A stretch of DNA of 64,000 nt from Jeongeupia chitinilytica (GTDB lineage Bacteria > Pseudomonadota > Gammaproteobacteria > Burkholderiales > Chitinibacteraceae): assembly GCF_014652315.1 (NCBI RefSeq), contig NZ_BMYO01000005.1, positions 1 through 64,000 on the forward strand, given 5' to 3'. The notes under the pieces are model-generated. The model was not told the origin of the DNA and ran no database searches. It saw only the letters and a list, made by a program, of their open reading frames with translations. Shown here in pieces: positions 44,866 through 54,940 of this stretch. Position numbers and translations under genes: made by a program. Position 1 is the first letter of the stretch. Every line of letters starts with the position of its first letter.

Positions 44866-46020
44866 ATGAGAAACTGGATTCTCCCGGAACACATTTCCGA
44901 CGTCCTGCCCCGCGAAGCGCGGCAGGTCGAAACCATGCGCCGCGGCATGCTCGACCTGTTCGGCCGCTACGGTTACGAACTCGTGATGCCGCCGCTGGTC
45001 GAGTACGTCGAATCGCTGTTCCTGCTTGACGATCCGGCGCTGAACCTGAAGACGTTCAAGTTCGTTGACGAACTGACCGGACGGCAGATGGGCCTGCGTG
45101 CCGACATCACGCCGCAGGTGGCACGGATCGATGCACACATTCTCAATCGCAAGGGTGTGACTCGGCTGTGCTACGCCGGGTCGGTCGTCAATACCCGTCC
45201 CGACGGCATCCAGTCGACGCGTGAGCCGCGACAGATCGGCGCGGAAATCTATGGCAGCGCCGATGTGGCCGCCGACGTGGAAATCATTGAGCTGCTGTTT
45301 GCCTGTCTCGGCATGGCGGGGCTCGACAACATCTGTCTCGACATCGGCCATATCGGTCTGTTTCATGCACTGGCCGATGCCGCTGCGCTGCACGGGGAGG
45401 CACGTGATCAGGCGTTTTCTGCGCTTCAGCAGAAAGATGTGCCGACGCTGCACGCATTGACAGCGGATTTGCCTGCGGACCTCGCCGGCGGCCTGCGCGC
45501 GTTGCCGTCGCTGTACGGCGGCGCCGAAACGCTGGCCCGTGCACGCGCGGCCCTGCCGCAGCTGCCGGGAGTGATCGATGCGCTCGATGCGCTGCAGGCA
45601 CTTGCGACCGCGCTTGCGGCCCGGCAGATTTCCGTTCGCTTCGACCTCGCCGAGGTCAAAAGCAGTGACTACCACACGGGGCTTGTGTTTGCGGCCTATA
45701 CCACGGGCTTTGCCAATGCGCTGGCGCGCGGCGGGCGTTACGACCGTGTTGGTGAGAAATTCGGCCGGGCGCGCGCAGCGACCGGTTTCAGCCTCGATGT
45801 ACGCGCACTGACGCGCCTGCCGTTCCCGGATGCCGCACCCGGCATTCTGGCGCCGGCCGGTGATGATCCGCGGCTGATCGCCGCGATCCGCGCCTTGCGG
45901 GCGCAAGGGGAGACCGTGGTGGTCGATCTCGGCATCGTCGCAGGTGAAGTACGTGTCGACCGGCAACTGGTTGACGGCAAGGACGGCTGGCTGGTCGTCG
46001 CATTCGACGGCAAGGCATAA
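44866..46020 (+). CDS. hisZ: ATP phosphoribosyltransferase regulatory subunit HisZ
   Basis: Encodes 384 residues resembling the catalytic core of histidyl-tRNA synthetase (LPEHISDVLPREARQVETMR, RADITPQVARIDAH) but lacking the anticodon domain. HisZ partners with short HisG to start histidine synthesis and provides feedback control. The ATG at 44866 is chosen because the family begins MRNW(I/L)LPE. It lies just before purA, the typical betaproteobacterial order. Confidence 0.95.
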   Translation: MRNWILPEHISDVLPREARQVETMRRGMLDLFGRYGYELVMPPLVEYVESLFLLDDPALNLKTFKFVDELTGRQMGLRADITPQVARIDAHILNRKGVTRLCYAGSVVNTRPDGIQSTREPRQIGAEIYGSADVAADVEIIELLFACLGMAGLDNICLDIGHIGLFHALADAAALHGEARDQAFSALQQKDVPTLHALTADLPADLAGGLRALPSLYGGAETLARARAALPQLPGVIDALDALQALATALAARQISVRFDLAEVKSSDYHTGLVFAAYTTGFANALARGGRYDRVGEKFGRARAATGFSLDVRALTRLPFPDAAPGILAPAGDDPRLIAAIRALRAQGETVVVDLGIVAGEVRVDRQLVDGKDGWLVVAFDGKA

Positions 46021-46076
46021 TCCGGTCCGCGCAGCCGCCCGCTGCGCGCTCCGTTTGCAATTTACATTTGATTTGA

Positions 46077-47384
<1,308 letters not shown>

Positions 47385-47402
47385 GCCAACGCATGAAACA
47401 AC

Positions 47403-47427
47403 AAAGCCCCGCATTGCGGGGCTTTTG
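47403..47427 (+). terminator. Rho-independent terminator after purA
   Basis: AAAGCCCCGC, loop ATT, GCGGGGCTTT, followed by TGTTTTG. It is a perfect 10-base stem 19 bases after the stop. Confidence 0.88.
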
Positions 47428-47491
47428 TTTTGTCTGCTGCATGCGCAACGTCCTATCGGGCGGATAGGGAAATTTGACTGGAGTTAATTTC

Positions 47492-47510
47492 GATAATGGT
47501 TTTCATTAAT
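47492..47510 (+). promoter_or_regulatory. Fur-box-like site upstream of the DUF2061 gene
   Basis: GATAATGGTTTTCATTAAT matches the 19-base Fur consensus at 14 positions, including the GATAATG and TCATTA halves. It lies 16 bases before the gene start, where repressor binding would block transcription. Confidence 0.6.
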
Positions 47511-47525
47511 AAAAAGGAGTCAGCC

Positions 47526-47753
47526 ATGTTCAAGACCGTGACCTTTGCCGCCACCCACTTCTCGGTTGTCTTTGCGGTCGCCTACGCGCTGACCGGCAGT
47601 TTCGGCATCGCCAGCACTCTTGCGCTGGCCGAACCGATGGTCAACACCGTGGCTTACCATTTTCACGAAAAGATCTGGGATCGTGTCCGAGGACAGGAAC
47701 GCCGGCAGGGTGTCGATGCCGGTCATGCCCGTTTGTGCGGCCATGGGCACTGA
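47526..47753 (+). CDS. DUF2061 small membrane protein
   Basis: Encodes 75 residues, starting MFKTVTFAATHFSVVFAVAYALTG and continuing EPMVNTVAYHFHEKIWD, a clear DUF2061 signature. Two hydrophobic helices are predicted. The start at 47526 has AAGGAG 6 bases upstream. The last 20 residues (GQERRQGVDAGHARLCGHGH) are His/Cys-rich and might bind metal. Position between a Fur-like box and bfd suggests an iron link, but the family function is unknown. Confidence 0.85.
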   Translation: MFKTVTFAATHFSVVFAVAYALTGSFGIASTLALAEPMVNTVAYHFHEKIWDRVRGQERRQGVDAGHARLCGHGH

Positions 47754-47821
47754 TGCCGTTCATCGGTTGACGTCGGTGCTGCTTCTTCCCGACTTGCGCG
47801 AGAGTAGGGGACTCAGCATAA

Positions 47822-47836
47822 TGAGAATGCTTATCA
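47822..47836 (+). promoter_or_regulatory. Fur-box-like site upstream of bfd
   Basis: TGAGAATGCTTATCA is close to the 7-1-7 inverted Fur core TGATAATNATTATCA (12 of 14 defined positions). It lies 18 bases before the bfd ATG and is flanked by ATAA and ATAT. Confidence 0.65.
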
Positions 47837-47853
47837 ATATTTGACTCGACTCC

Positions 47854-48072
47854 ATGTACGTTTGCGTGTGCAACAGCGTTACCGACAAAGACATTCACCG
47901 CGCCGTGATGCGGGGCGTGCGCACGTTCAAGGAACTGAAGGTCGAAACCGAAGTGGCAACGTGTTGCGGCAAATGTGCGGGCTGTGCCAAGCAGGTGCTG
48001 AAAGAGGCGATCCACCAGCATGCCCGCGAAGAGCATGCGGTTCCGTCGTTCGGCGGTCTGGCTGCTGCCTGA
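47854..48072 (+). CDS. bfd: Bacterioferritin-associated ferredoxin
   Basis: Encodes 72 residues. The [2Fe-2S] ligands are in the C-terminal type BFD arrangement: CVC near the start, then CCGKCAGC (residues about 38-45). Bfd reduces the haem of bacterioferritin to release stored iron. It is convergent with the two bacterioferritin genes across a shared terminator. Expression is likely Fur-repressed through the upstream box. Confidence 0.94.
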   Translation: MYVCVCNSVTDKDIHRAVMRGVRTFKELKVETEVATCCGKCAGCAKQVLKEAIHQHAREEHAVPSFGGLAAA

Positions 48073-48091
48073 AGCATCCGAATTGAATACA

Positions 48092-48117
48092 AACGGGGCG
48101 CCCTTGGGCGCCCCGTT
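48092..48117. terminator. Bidirectional terminator between bfd and bacterioferritin genes
   Basis: AACGGGGCGCCC, loop TT, GGGCGCCCCGTT is a perfect 12-base stem between the convergent genes. Confidence 0.75.
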
Positions 48118-48140
48118 CTCGTTCCGGCTGGCGAAGCGGA

Positions 48141-48611
48141 TCAGCCGGCCTGCAGCTGCAGATAGTTCGGCAGTCCGAGGGCTTCGATCAAACCGAGCTG
48201 CTGTTCAAGCCAGTGGGCGTGATCCTGTTCGGTGTCGTCCAGCAACTGCACCAGCATGCTGCGGGTCACGTAATCCTGTACCGATTCGCACAATGCAATG
48301 ACTTTCTTCAGTGCTTCGGCGACTTCGATTTCGGTGATCAGATCGTTCTTCAGCATGGCCGGAACATCGGCGCCGATGCGCAACGCGGTGCGTGCGGCCA
48401 CATTGGGTGTGCCGCCGAGGAACAGGATGCGTGCGATCAGTTTGGTTGCATGACCGATTTCGTCGCCGCGCTCATGGTCGATGCGCGCAAACAGCTTGGT
48501 ATAACCCCAGTTGTCGTACATCTGGCTGTGGACGAAGTACTGGTCGATCGAGGTGAGTTCGGCGGCGAGCAGTTCGTTCAGCGCCGCGACGACCTTGTTG
48601 TTACCTTGCAT
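48141..48611 (-). CDS. Bacterioferritin subunit with ferroxidase centre, no haem ligand
   Basis: Encodes 156 residues. The six diiron ligands of bacterioferritin are all present: Glu18, Glu51, His54, Glu94, and the ExxH pair (TEQDH, shifted one residue by a small insertion). Position 52, which is the haem-binding Met in standard bacterioferritin, is Ile. This chain should oxidise Fe2+ but not bind haem. It is second in the two-gene operon after the complementary subunit, with 15 bases between them, which suggests a mixed shell as described for Neisseria BfrA/BfrB. Confidence 0.92.
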   Translation of the reverse strand: MQGNNKVVAALNELLAAELTSIDQYFVHSQMYDNWGYTKLFARIDHERGDEIGHATKLIARILFLGGTPNVAARTALRIGADVPAMLKNDLITEIEVAEALKKVIALCESVQDYVTRSMLVQLLDDTEQDHAHWLEQQLGLIEALGLPNYLQLQAG

Positions 48612-48626
48612 GGTGGTTCTCCGTTC

Positions 48627-49097
48627 TTATTCGCCGACCTGGGATTGCAGATAGTTCTGCACGCCGAGCGAGGTCCGCAGTTCGGCTTGGGTTTCCAGCC
48701 AGTCGAGGTATTCCTCTTCATCTTCGAGCAGATCTTCAAGCAGCTCGCGCGAGACGTAGTCCTGCGCCTCTTCACACAGCGCGACGGCTTCGCGCAGCGT
48801 CTTCAGGTGGCCGCCGACAAGCTTGTGGTCGCAGTCGAGCATTTCCGGCACGGCTTCGCCGATCAGCAGCTTGCCCAGCTGCTGCAGGTTCGGCAGCCCC
48901 TCGAGGAACAGGATGCGTTCGATCAGCTTGTCGGCCCGCTTCATCGCGTCGATCGATTCGTGGTACACGCGGTCGTTCAGCTGCTTGTACCCCCAGTTTC
49001 GGTACATGCGGGCATGCAGGAAATACTGGTTGATCGCGACGAGCTCGTTGCCGAGCACGCCATTCAGCGCCTTGATGACTTTCTTGTCGCCTTGCAT
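48627..49097 (-). CDS. Bacterioferritin subunit with haem ligand, ferroxidase centre lost
   Basis: Encodes 156 residues. Met52, the haem ligand, is present (IDAMKRAD). Of the six diiron ligands only Glu18 and Glu127 remain; Glu51 is Ala, His54 is Arg, Glu94 is Val and His130 is Tyr. This chain should bind haem at the subunit interface but not oxidise iron. The rest is well conserved ([16 protein letters not shown]), so it is not a decaying gene. Paired with the ferroxidase-type subunit downstream. Confidence 0.92.
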   Translation of the reverse strand: MQGDKKVIKALNGVLGNELVAINQYFLHARMYRNWGYKQLNDRVYHESIDAMKRADKLIERILFLEGLPNLQQLGKLLIGEAVPEMLDCDHKLVGGHLKTLREAVALCEEAQDYVSRELLEDLLEDEEEYLDWLETQAELRTSLGVQNYLQSQVGE

Positions 49098-49180
49098 CGT
49101 TATTCTCCATTTTTATTGCTGGGTTTATTTTATCCGGATTTGATTCGATTCCTAATTATTTGTTTGCACGATTATCTGAA

Positions 49181-49199
49181 CATATTGGGAATCATTATT
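49181..49199 (-). promoter_or_regulatory. Fur-box-like site upstream of the bacterioferritin operon
   Basis: CATATTGGGAATCATTATT matches the Fur consensus at 14 of 19 positions, with the right half AATCATTAT perfect. It is about 85 bases before the first bacterioferritin gene and 120 before the divergent phosphatase gene, in an unusually AT-rich stretch. Fur could activate or repress here. Confidence 0.5.
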
Positions 49200-49318
49200 G
49201 TTTTAATTTCGAATGCATAATTGTTCGCATTTGATTGGGGCTGTCATATGGCTACGGTGGAGCCGCCACCGGGCTGCGTGGTAGTCTGCCGGACGTCCAG
49301 ATGATGAGAGTACCTGCC

Positions 49319-50101
49319 ATGCCGATTCCGTCCGCCGACCAGCTTGCGCTGGCCCAACAGCTTGCCGATGCCAGCGCGGAAGTGATCCGCAGCTTCTACC
49401 GCAGCGCGTTCACGATCATCGACAAGGACGATGACAGTCCGGTGACGCAGGCCGACCGCGAAGCGGAAAAGGCGATGCGGGCGCTGATCGCTGCTCGGCG
49501 GCCGCAGGACGGCATCATTGGCGAAGAGTTTGGCGAGCAGAATGCCGACGCAGACTGGGTCTGGGTGCTCGACCCGGTCGACGGCACCAAATCGTTCACG
49601 GTCGGCCGCCCGTTGTTCGTCACGCTGATCGGTCTGATGTACCGCGGCGAGCCCGTCTTCGGCGTGATCAACCAGCCGATTACCGCCGACCGTTGGCTTG
49701 GCGGTGAGGGTGTGCCGACGACCTTGAATGGTCAGCCGGTGAAGAGCAGCGATGTCGAAGCGTTGGCAGGGGCGATCATCGGCACCACCGGCCCGGAATA
49801 CCTGCCGCACGCGCGTCCGGTGTTCGAATCGCTGGCCAAACGCAGCCGTTACCAGATCTACGGTGGCGACGGCTACCTGTACGCGCAGCTTGCCAGCGGC
49901 TGGCTGCAGTTGGTGGTCGAGGAAGGGCTGAAACTGCACGACTTCGCCGCGCTGGCGCCGGTGGTCAATGCCGCCGGGGGCAGGATGACCGACTGGCAGG
50001 GGCGGAATCTTCACCGTCACAGCGAAGGGTGCGTGCTGGCTGCGGCCAATGCGACGCTGCACGCGGCCGTGCTCCCCGAGCTGGCGGCATTGGCGGTATA
50101 A
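49319..50101 (+). CDS. Inositol-monophosphatase-family phosphatase (HisN-type histidinol phosphatase)
   Basis: Encodes 260 residues. Metal-binding motifs are IGEEFGEQNADADWVWVLDPVDGTKSF and the C-terminal LKLHDFAALAPVVNAAGG. The sentence GRPLFVTLIGLMYRGEPVFGVINQPI is typical of the HisN branch that dephosphorylates histidinol phosphate. Other members act on inositol phosphate or PAP (CysQ), so the substrate is not certain. The start at 49319 was preferred over in-frame ATGs at 49301 and 49304 by length. Nearby histidine genes (hisS, hisZ) are only loosely linked. Confidence 0.85.
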   Translation: MPIPSADQLALAQQLADASAEVIRSFYRSAFTIIDKDDDSPVTQADREAEKAMRALIAARRPQDGIIGEEFGEQNADADWVWVLDPVDGTKSFTVGRPLFVTLIGLMYRGEPVFGVINQPITADRWLGGEGVPTTLNGQPVKSSDVEALAGAIIGTTGPEYLPHARPVFESLAKRSRYQIYGGDGYLYAQLASGWLQLVVEEGLKLHDFAALAPVVNAAGGRMTDWQGRNLHRHSEGCVLAAANATLHAAVLPELAALAV

Positions 50102-50142
50102 TCACCGCAAAACCACGATACCGCTGCACGGATCAGCCGACC

Positions 50143-50340
50143 ATGTTCAAGAACACCCAATACGTTTCCGAATACACCCAGTTCATGCAGGGCTACCTGA
50201 AGGACCATCCGGATGTGGCCAAGGGCCAGACCGAAGGCCGTGCGCTGCTCTGGGACAAGGCGCCGATCAACCTCGATGAGCGCGAGCGTGCGGCTGAATC
50301 GAACGTGCCGCAGAAGTCCTACCCCTATCTGACCGAATAA
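50143..50340 (+). CDS. DUF3460 protein
   Basis: Encodes 65 residues (MFKNTQYVSEYTQFMQGYLKDHP, LLWDKAPINLDE, YPYLTE). It matches DUF3460, a small betaproteobacterial family of unknown function. It is soluble and acidic. A very strong terminator follows. Confidence 0.85.
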   Translation: MFKNTQYVSEYTQFMQGYLKDHPDVAKGQTEGRALLWDKAPINLDERERAAESNVPQKSYPYLTE

Positions 50341-50358
50341 GCCGGTCGCGTCGATGCT

Positions 50359-50393
50359 GCAAACAGGCCGGTTTTTCCGGCCTGTTTGCTTTT
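50359..50393 (+). terminator. Strong rho-independent terminator after the DUF3460 gene
   Basis: GCAAACAGGCCGG pairs perfectly with CCGGCCTGTTTGC over a T5 loop, followed by TTTT. Confidence 0.88.
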
Positions 50394-50460
50394 GGGGCCG
50401 GCTGGCGCGGCAAAGCCGCGTGATAACATCGGCCCGATATTCAACACGAGGAATGCATCC

Positions 50461-51663
50461 ATGCGTCTGGGTACCCCATTGTCCGCATCGGCCACCAGAG
50501 TCATGCTGCTCGGCTGCGGCGAGCTCGGCAAGGAAGTCATCATTGCGCTGCAGCGCCTCGGCGTTGAAGTGGTCGGCGTCGATCGCTACCCGAATGCGCC
50601 GGGCATGCAGGTTGCGCATCGCAGCCACGTGATCAACATGGCGGACCCGGCGGCGTTACGGGCGCTGGTCGTGGCCGAGCGGCCGCACCTGATCGTTCCC
50701 GAGATCGAGGCGATCGCCACCGACGAGCTGCTGCGGATCGAGGCCGACGGGCTGGCCGAGGTGATTCCGACCGCGCGGGCGGCCAACCTGACGATGAACC
50801 GCGAGGGCATCCGTCGCCTTGCGGCTGAAACACTCGGCCTGCCGACGTCGCCGTACCGCTTTGCCGCGAGTTTCGACGAGATGGCTGCGGCGGTCGGCGA
50901 GATCGGCTATCCGTGTCTCGTCAAACCGGTGATGTCGTCGTCGGGCAAGGGCCAGTCGACCCTCAAGGGACCGGACGATCTGCGTGCGGCCTGGGACTAC
51001 GCGGCCAGCGGCGGTCGCGTCGACGCCGGCAAGGTGATCGTCGAGGGGTTCATCGATTTCGATTACGAGATTACCCAACTGACGGTGCGCGCGGTCGGCG
51101 CTTCGGGCGAGGTCGAAACGCAGTTCTGCGCGCCGATCGGCCACGTGCAGGTCAAGGGCGATTACGTCGAGAGCTGGCAGCCGCAGCCGATGAGCCCGGT
51201 CGCGCTCGAACGCTCGCGCGAGATCGCCAAAGCCGTGACCGACAACCTCGGTGGCCGCGGCCTGTTCGGCGTCGAGCTCTTCGTAAGGGGCGACATGGTG
51301 TGGTTCTCCGAAGTGAGCCCGCGCCCGCATGACACCGGTCTGGTGACGCTGGCGAGCCAGCGTTTTTCCGAGTTCGAACTGCATGCCCGCGCCATCCTCA
51401 GGCTGCCGGTCGATGCCAGCCTGCGCGAGCCGGCGGCGAGCGCGGTGATTTACGGCGCGATGGACGAGACCGGCATCGCATTCGACGGTGTTGCCGATGC
51501 ATTGGCGGTGCCGGGCGCTGACCTGCGCCTGTTCGGCAAGCCGGAAGCATTTGCGCGTCGCCGCATGGGCGTGGCGGTGGCCTCCGCAACCGATATCGAC
51601 ACTGCGCGCGAACGCGCCAAACAGGCCGCTGCTTGTGTCCGACCGGTCAAGGTGCAGGCATGA
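50461..51663 (+). CDS. purT: Formate-dependent phosphoribosylglycinamide formyltransferase
   Basis: Encodes 400 residues of the ATP-grasp superfamily. N-terminal PreATP-grasp domain ([21 protein letters not shown]), ATP-grasp loop ([14 protein letters not shown]) and metal ligands around [24 protein letters not shown]. It uses formate and ATP to formylate GAR in purine synthesis. The start begins MRLGTPLS, the family pattern. Its stop overlaps the hemoglobin start as ATGA. Confidence 0.96.
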   Translation: MRLGTPLSASATRVMLLGCGELGKEVIIALQRLGVEVVGVDRYPNAPGMQVAHRSHVINMADPAALRALVVAERPHLIVPEIEAIATDELLRIEADGLAEVIPTARAANLTMNREGIRRLAAETLGLPTSPYRFAASFDEMAAAVGEIGYPCLVKPVMSSSGKGQSTLKGPDDLRAAWDYAASGGRVDAGKVIVEGFIDFDYEITQLTVRAVGASGEVETQFCAPIGHVQVKGDYVESWQPQPMSPVALERSREIAKAVTDNLGGRGLFGVELFVRGDMVWFSEVSPRPHDTGLVTLASQRFSEFELHARAILRLPVDASLREPAASAVIYGAMDETGIAFDGVADALAVPGADLRLFGKPEAFARRRMGVAVASATDIDTARERAKQAAACVRPVKVQA

Positions 51664-52052
51664 GCGAAGTCCAGGAAATGACGCCTTACCAGCTGCTTGG
51701 CGGGGACGTGGTGCTGCGCCAGCTGGTCGACCGTTTCTACGACATCATGGCGACCGATCCGCGCGCGGCCGGTATCCATGCGATGCACGCACCGGATACC
51801 GCACTGATCCGCGACAAGTTCTTCGACTTCCTGTCGGGCTGGCTTGGCGGGCCGCAACGCTTCATCGAGAAGTACGGTCATCCGCGCCTGCGTGGCCGGC
51901 ACATGCCGTTTGCGATCGGCGAGTCCGAACGTGACCAGTGGCTGCTGTGCATGTTCCAGGCAATGGAGCAGACGCCGATGGACTCGGCCTTGCGCGAGCA
52001 CCTCGAAGAGGCGTTCTACAAGACCGCCGATTTCATGCGCAACCAGGGCTGA
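51660..52052 (+). CDS. Group II truncated hemoglobin
   Basis: Encodes 130 residues. The 2-over-2 globin fold has the proximal His in [23 protein letters not shown] in helix B, and the group II Trp in ERDQWLLCM. Group II truncated hemoglobins bind O2 and NO and are linked to low-oxygen or nitrosative stress. Start-stop coupled to purT. Confidence 0.92.
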   Translation: MSEVQEMTPYQLLGGDVVLRQLVDRFYDIMATDPRAAGIHAMHAPDTALIRDKFFDFLSGWLGGPQRFIEKYGHPRLRGRHMPFAIGESERDQWLLCMFQAMEQTPMDSALREHLEEAFYKTADFMRNQG

Positions 52053-52075
52053 TCGCAGCACGCCGGGAGACCCAG

Positions 52076-53533
52076 ATGCTGATTCTGCCGCTGCCGGCGC
52101 AACCAGACTGGCGTCGCCCTCCATGGGTGACGCTACTGCTCATCATCGCGTGCTGCCTGATCTACTTCGGCTGTCAGTATCAAGACGATGCCCGGCGTGC
52201 GCGCGCGTTCGAGCACTATCAGAAAGCCGGGCTCGCCGAGATCGAGCTGCCGCGCTACCTCGCCGATCTGGAACGGCGCGGTGAGCAGAAGTTGCTGGCC
52301 GAACTGCGTGCCGATGACGACGGCCAGTCACCGTTCACGCTGATGGCTTTGCAGGGTGATCCGGATTTCCTGCAACGGCTGGGGGCGGATCAGGTGATCA
52401 ATCCTGCCATGCCCGAGTACACCGGCTGGCGGGCCGGCCGCGCCGAGTTCGACCGCCTGTACCGGCAGGTGTTCACCGACCGCTTTGCGCTGCGGCCGGC
52501 GGCACCGACGCCGCTGACGACCTTCATGCACATGTTCATGCATGGCAGTGTCGATCATCTGCTCGGCAATATGGCGATCCTGTTCATCGTCGGCTACACG
52601 GTCGAGGCGGCGCTCGGCGGCGGCATTTTCCTGCTGTTCTACCTGATTGCGGGTCTGGGTGCGGCCGTTCCCGACCTGATCACCGGTGCGCCGCGCTATT
52701 CGGTGTCGCTCGGCGCATCCGGTGCCATTGCCGGGGTGATGGCCATGTTCGTCGTGCTCTACGGCATGCGCAAAATCCGCTTCTTCTACTGGATCGTCGT
52801 CTACTTCAGCACGCTGAAGGCGCCGGCGCTGATCGTACTGCCGGTCTGGCTGCTGACCGAACTGTGGATGCGGCTGAGTTCGCCCGAGAGCCATGTCAAT
52901 TACATGGCGCACTTCGCCGGTCTGCTGACCGGCGCGGTGCTTGCAGCGGCGTACCGTTTCCGTCGCCGGGGCCACTCGGCGGAACGGATCGAATCCGACG
53001 ACCTCGCCGCACAGGATGCAGCGCAACTGCGGCAGGCAGAACGCTGGGCTGCCGATCTCCAGTTCGACAAAGCAGCTGCCGCGTATGCAAGGCTGGCGGT
53101 GCGTCGTCCCGGCGACGCTGAACTTGCCGCAGCCTTTTACCGTAGCGCCAAGCTGCAGAGCGATCCGGCCTTGCGGCAACAGGCCGGGCAGCGCGTGCTC
53201 GAGCTGGCGCCCTCAAGGCCCGGACTGCGGGCGGCGGCGTCCGAAGCGTGGCAGGCCGCGCTGGCGCAACGCTCGGCCTTGCCGAAGTTGCCGGTGGCGC
53301 AATGGCTGAAACTGGCAGCCGGCTGGCTCGATGATGGCGACGCCGACAGCGCCGAGCGCTTGCTGCGCATGCTGGTGCAGCGTGCGCCGGACCAGCCCGC
53401 GCTACCGGTCCTGCTCTACCGGGCCGGAAAACTGTTCAGACAAAAAGGCGAGGTCGCCCGGGCCGATGCCTGCCGGCAGTTGCTGGCGCAGCGTTACCCG
53501 GATGCCGACGAGGCGAAGCTGCCGCTTCACTGA
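52076..53533 (+). CDS. Rhomboid-family intramembrane serine protease with C-terminal TPR-like region
   Basis: Encodes 485 residues. After an N-terminal membrane segment and a soluble insert (about residues 40-140) comes the rhomboid core: HMFMHGSVDHLLGNMAILFIVGY, the nucleophile Ser in SLGASGAIAG and the catalytic His in NYMAHFAG. From about residue 300 a soluble helical tail with TPR-like repeats follows (ADLQFDKAAAAYARLAVRRPGD, ERLLRMLVQRAPDQPALPVLLYRAGKLF). GGGAGA precedes the ATG. It overlaps the convergent gene by 7 bases. Substrate unknown. Confidence 0.88.
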   Translation: MLILPLPAQPDWRRPPWVTLLLIIACCLIYFGCQYQDDARRARAFEHYQKAGLAEIELPRYLADLERRGEQKLLAELRADDDGQSPFTLMALQGDPDFLQRLGADQVINPAMPEYTGWRAGRAEFDRLYRQVFTDRFALRPAAPTPLTTFMHMFMHGSVDHLLGNMAILFIVGYTVEAALGGGIFLLFYLIAGLGAAVPDLITGAPRYSVSLGASGAIAGVMAMFVVLYGMRKIRFFYWIVVYFSTLKAPALIVLPVWLLTELWMRLSSPESHVNYMAHFAGLLTGAVLAAAYRFRRRGHSAERIESDDLAAQDAAQLRQAERWAADLQFDKAAAAYARLAVRRPGDAELAAAFYRSAKLQSDPALRQQAGQRVLELAPSRPGLRAAASEAWQAALAQRSALPKLPVAQWLKLAAGWLDDGDADSAERLLRMLVQRAPDQPALPVLLYRAGKLFRQKGEVARADACRQLLAQRYPDADEAKLPLH

Positions 53534-54816
53534 GTGGCAAGCCGGCTGATCGTCTGCAGCAGGCGCTCTGCTTCGGGGCGCGCCGCATGCTGCGGAAAGC
53601 GTGCGATCAGCGCCTGCAACAGCTTGCCAGCCTGTACGTCGTCGCCACGGTGCTCGCACAGCAGCCGCGCGCCAAGCAGCATGGCCGAGGCAATGTCGGC
53701 GTTGCCCGGATAGCGTTTCTCGAAACCGCGCAACAGGCTGATGGCAAGCGCTGGGTTGCGCTGCTCGTACGCCAGTTGTGCCAGTTGCAGGGCCTGTCGG
53801 CCGCTGGCCGGCTGGAACCCGGCCAGTCGTTTCCGGACCGATTCGAGTGTGCTCAATGCCTGTCCGTGCTTGCCTGCCTGTTGCAGGAGGTCGAGATAGC
53901 GGTGTGCGCCGTCACGCAGTGCCTCGTCCACGGCACCGGTGGCGATCAGCAGCTTCACGTAGCGATCGTGCAGGCCAGGCTCGGACGGATGCTCGCGCAG
54001 CGCAGCGCGCAGGGTGACCAGCGCGGCGCCGGTATCGCCGTTGCCGAGCTGGGCGCCGGCCGCGTCGATGGCCTGTTGCTGCGGCGTCACCGGCTCGCTC
54101 GCCGTACTGTGCACGGCAAGGCCGATGGCCTCGTGATACTGGTACAGCACGTAGCCCATCAGCCGGTACATCACGAGTGTGAAGTACATGTATGCGAAAC
54201 CGACGCCCAGCGCGATCAGCAGTCCGCTGTCGAACCATCGTGGCAGGTAATGCATCGCCGCCGACGCGCCGATGCCGAGCATGGAGAGGCAGGCCCACAG
54301 GCCCAGATAGGGCAGGCCGATGTCGCGGATCAGGTCCCACAGTCGATCGGGCGATACCGATTCGAGCAGGCTGTCGCTCAGGGTGAGCTGCATGATGCTG
54401 GCCGGCCAGACCAGCATCAGGACCAGCGAGAGCAGTTCGGCGGCAAGCGCCCCGAGCATCGCCGCTGCCAGACCGACCAGCGCACCGGCCAGGACGAGCG
54501 CAACAAAATGCTTGTAGGGGCGCCATTTGTGCGCGTCGTCGTGCTCGAACGCCAGCGGCGTTTCACCGAGATGGCCGAGCGCCGTGCGCTCCAGGACCGA
54601 AAACGCAAAGCGCAGAAAGCACACTGCAATCAGCAGCATGGCCAGTACACCGGGCAGGCCGCCGCCGGTGAACCATGTCAGTGCGACGAACGCGAGTACG
54701 AAGCCTGCGAGCGGCAGCAGCGCTTCCAGCCGGAACGGGTAGGCGAAGAACTGCGGAAAGCACTCCCAGTACGGGGTGATGGCCGACGGTTTTCGGTTCG
54801 GGTGCGAGGGCGTCAT
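53527..54816 (-). CDS. Multi-pass membrane protein with C-terminal TPR region
   Basis: Encodes 429 residues. Five or six hydrophobic segments occupy the first 245 residues (for example LLPLAGFVLAFVALTWFTGG and ALVGLAAAMLGALAAELLSLV). A soluble tail of TPR-like helices follows (QLGNGDTGAALVTLRAALREHPSEPG, LAQLAYEQRNPALAISLL). No family name is certain; the layout resembles DUF4013-type membrane proteins. Its tail resembles that of the convergent rhomboid protein, which hints at related roles. Confidence 0.75.
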   Translation of the reverse strand: MTPSHPNRKPSAITPYWECFPQFFAYPFRLEALLPLAGFVLAFVALTWFTGGGLPGVLAMLLIAVCFLRFAFSVLERTALGHLGETPLAFEHDDAHKWRPYKHFVALVLAGALVGLAAAMLGALAAELLSLVLMLVWPASIMQLTLSDSLLESVSPDRLWDLIRDIGLPYLGLWACLSMLGIGASAAMHYLPRWFDSGLLIALGVGFAYMYFTLVMYRLMGYVLYQYHEAIGLAVHSTASEPVTPQQQAIDAAGAQLGNGDTGAALVTLRAALREHPSEPGLHDRYVKLLIATGAVDEALRDGAHRYLDLLQQAGKHGQALSTLESVRKRLAGFQPASGRQALQLAQLAYEQRNPALAISLLRGFEKRYPGNADIASAMLLGARLLCEHRGDDVQAGKLLQALIARFPQHAARPEAERLLQTISRLATQ

Positions 54817-54940
54817 CGTGCGGGTCGGGCGGGTTGAATGCCGTTACTTTATCCGAGCCAAACTGACCGGGTCATGTGTGTGTCAGTTTTTGGTCTGAAA
54901 CGCCGTTTCAGCGTTGCTGTGGTGACGGCGCAGACGATGT

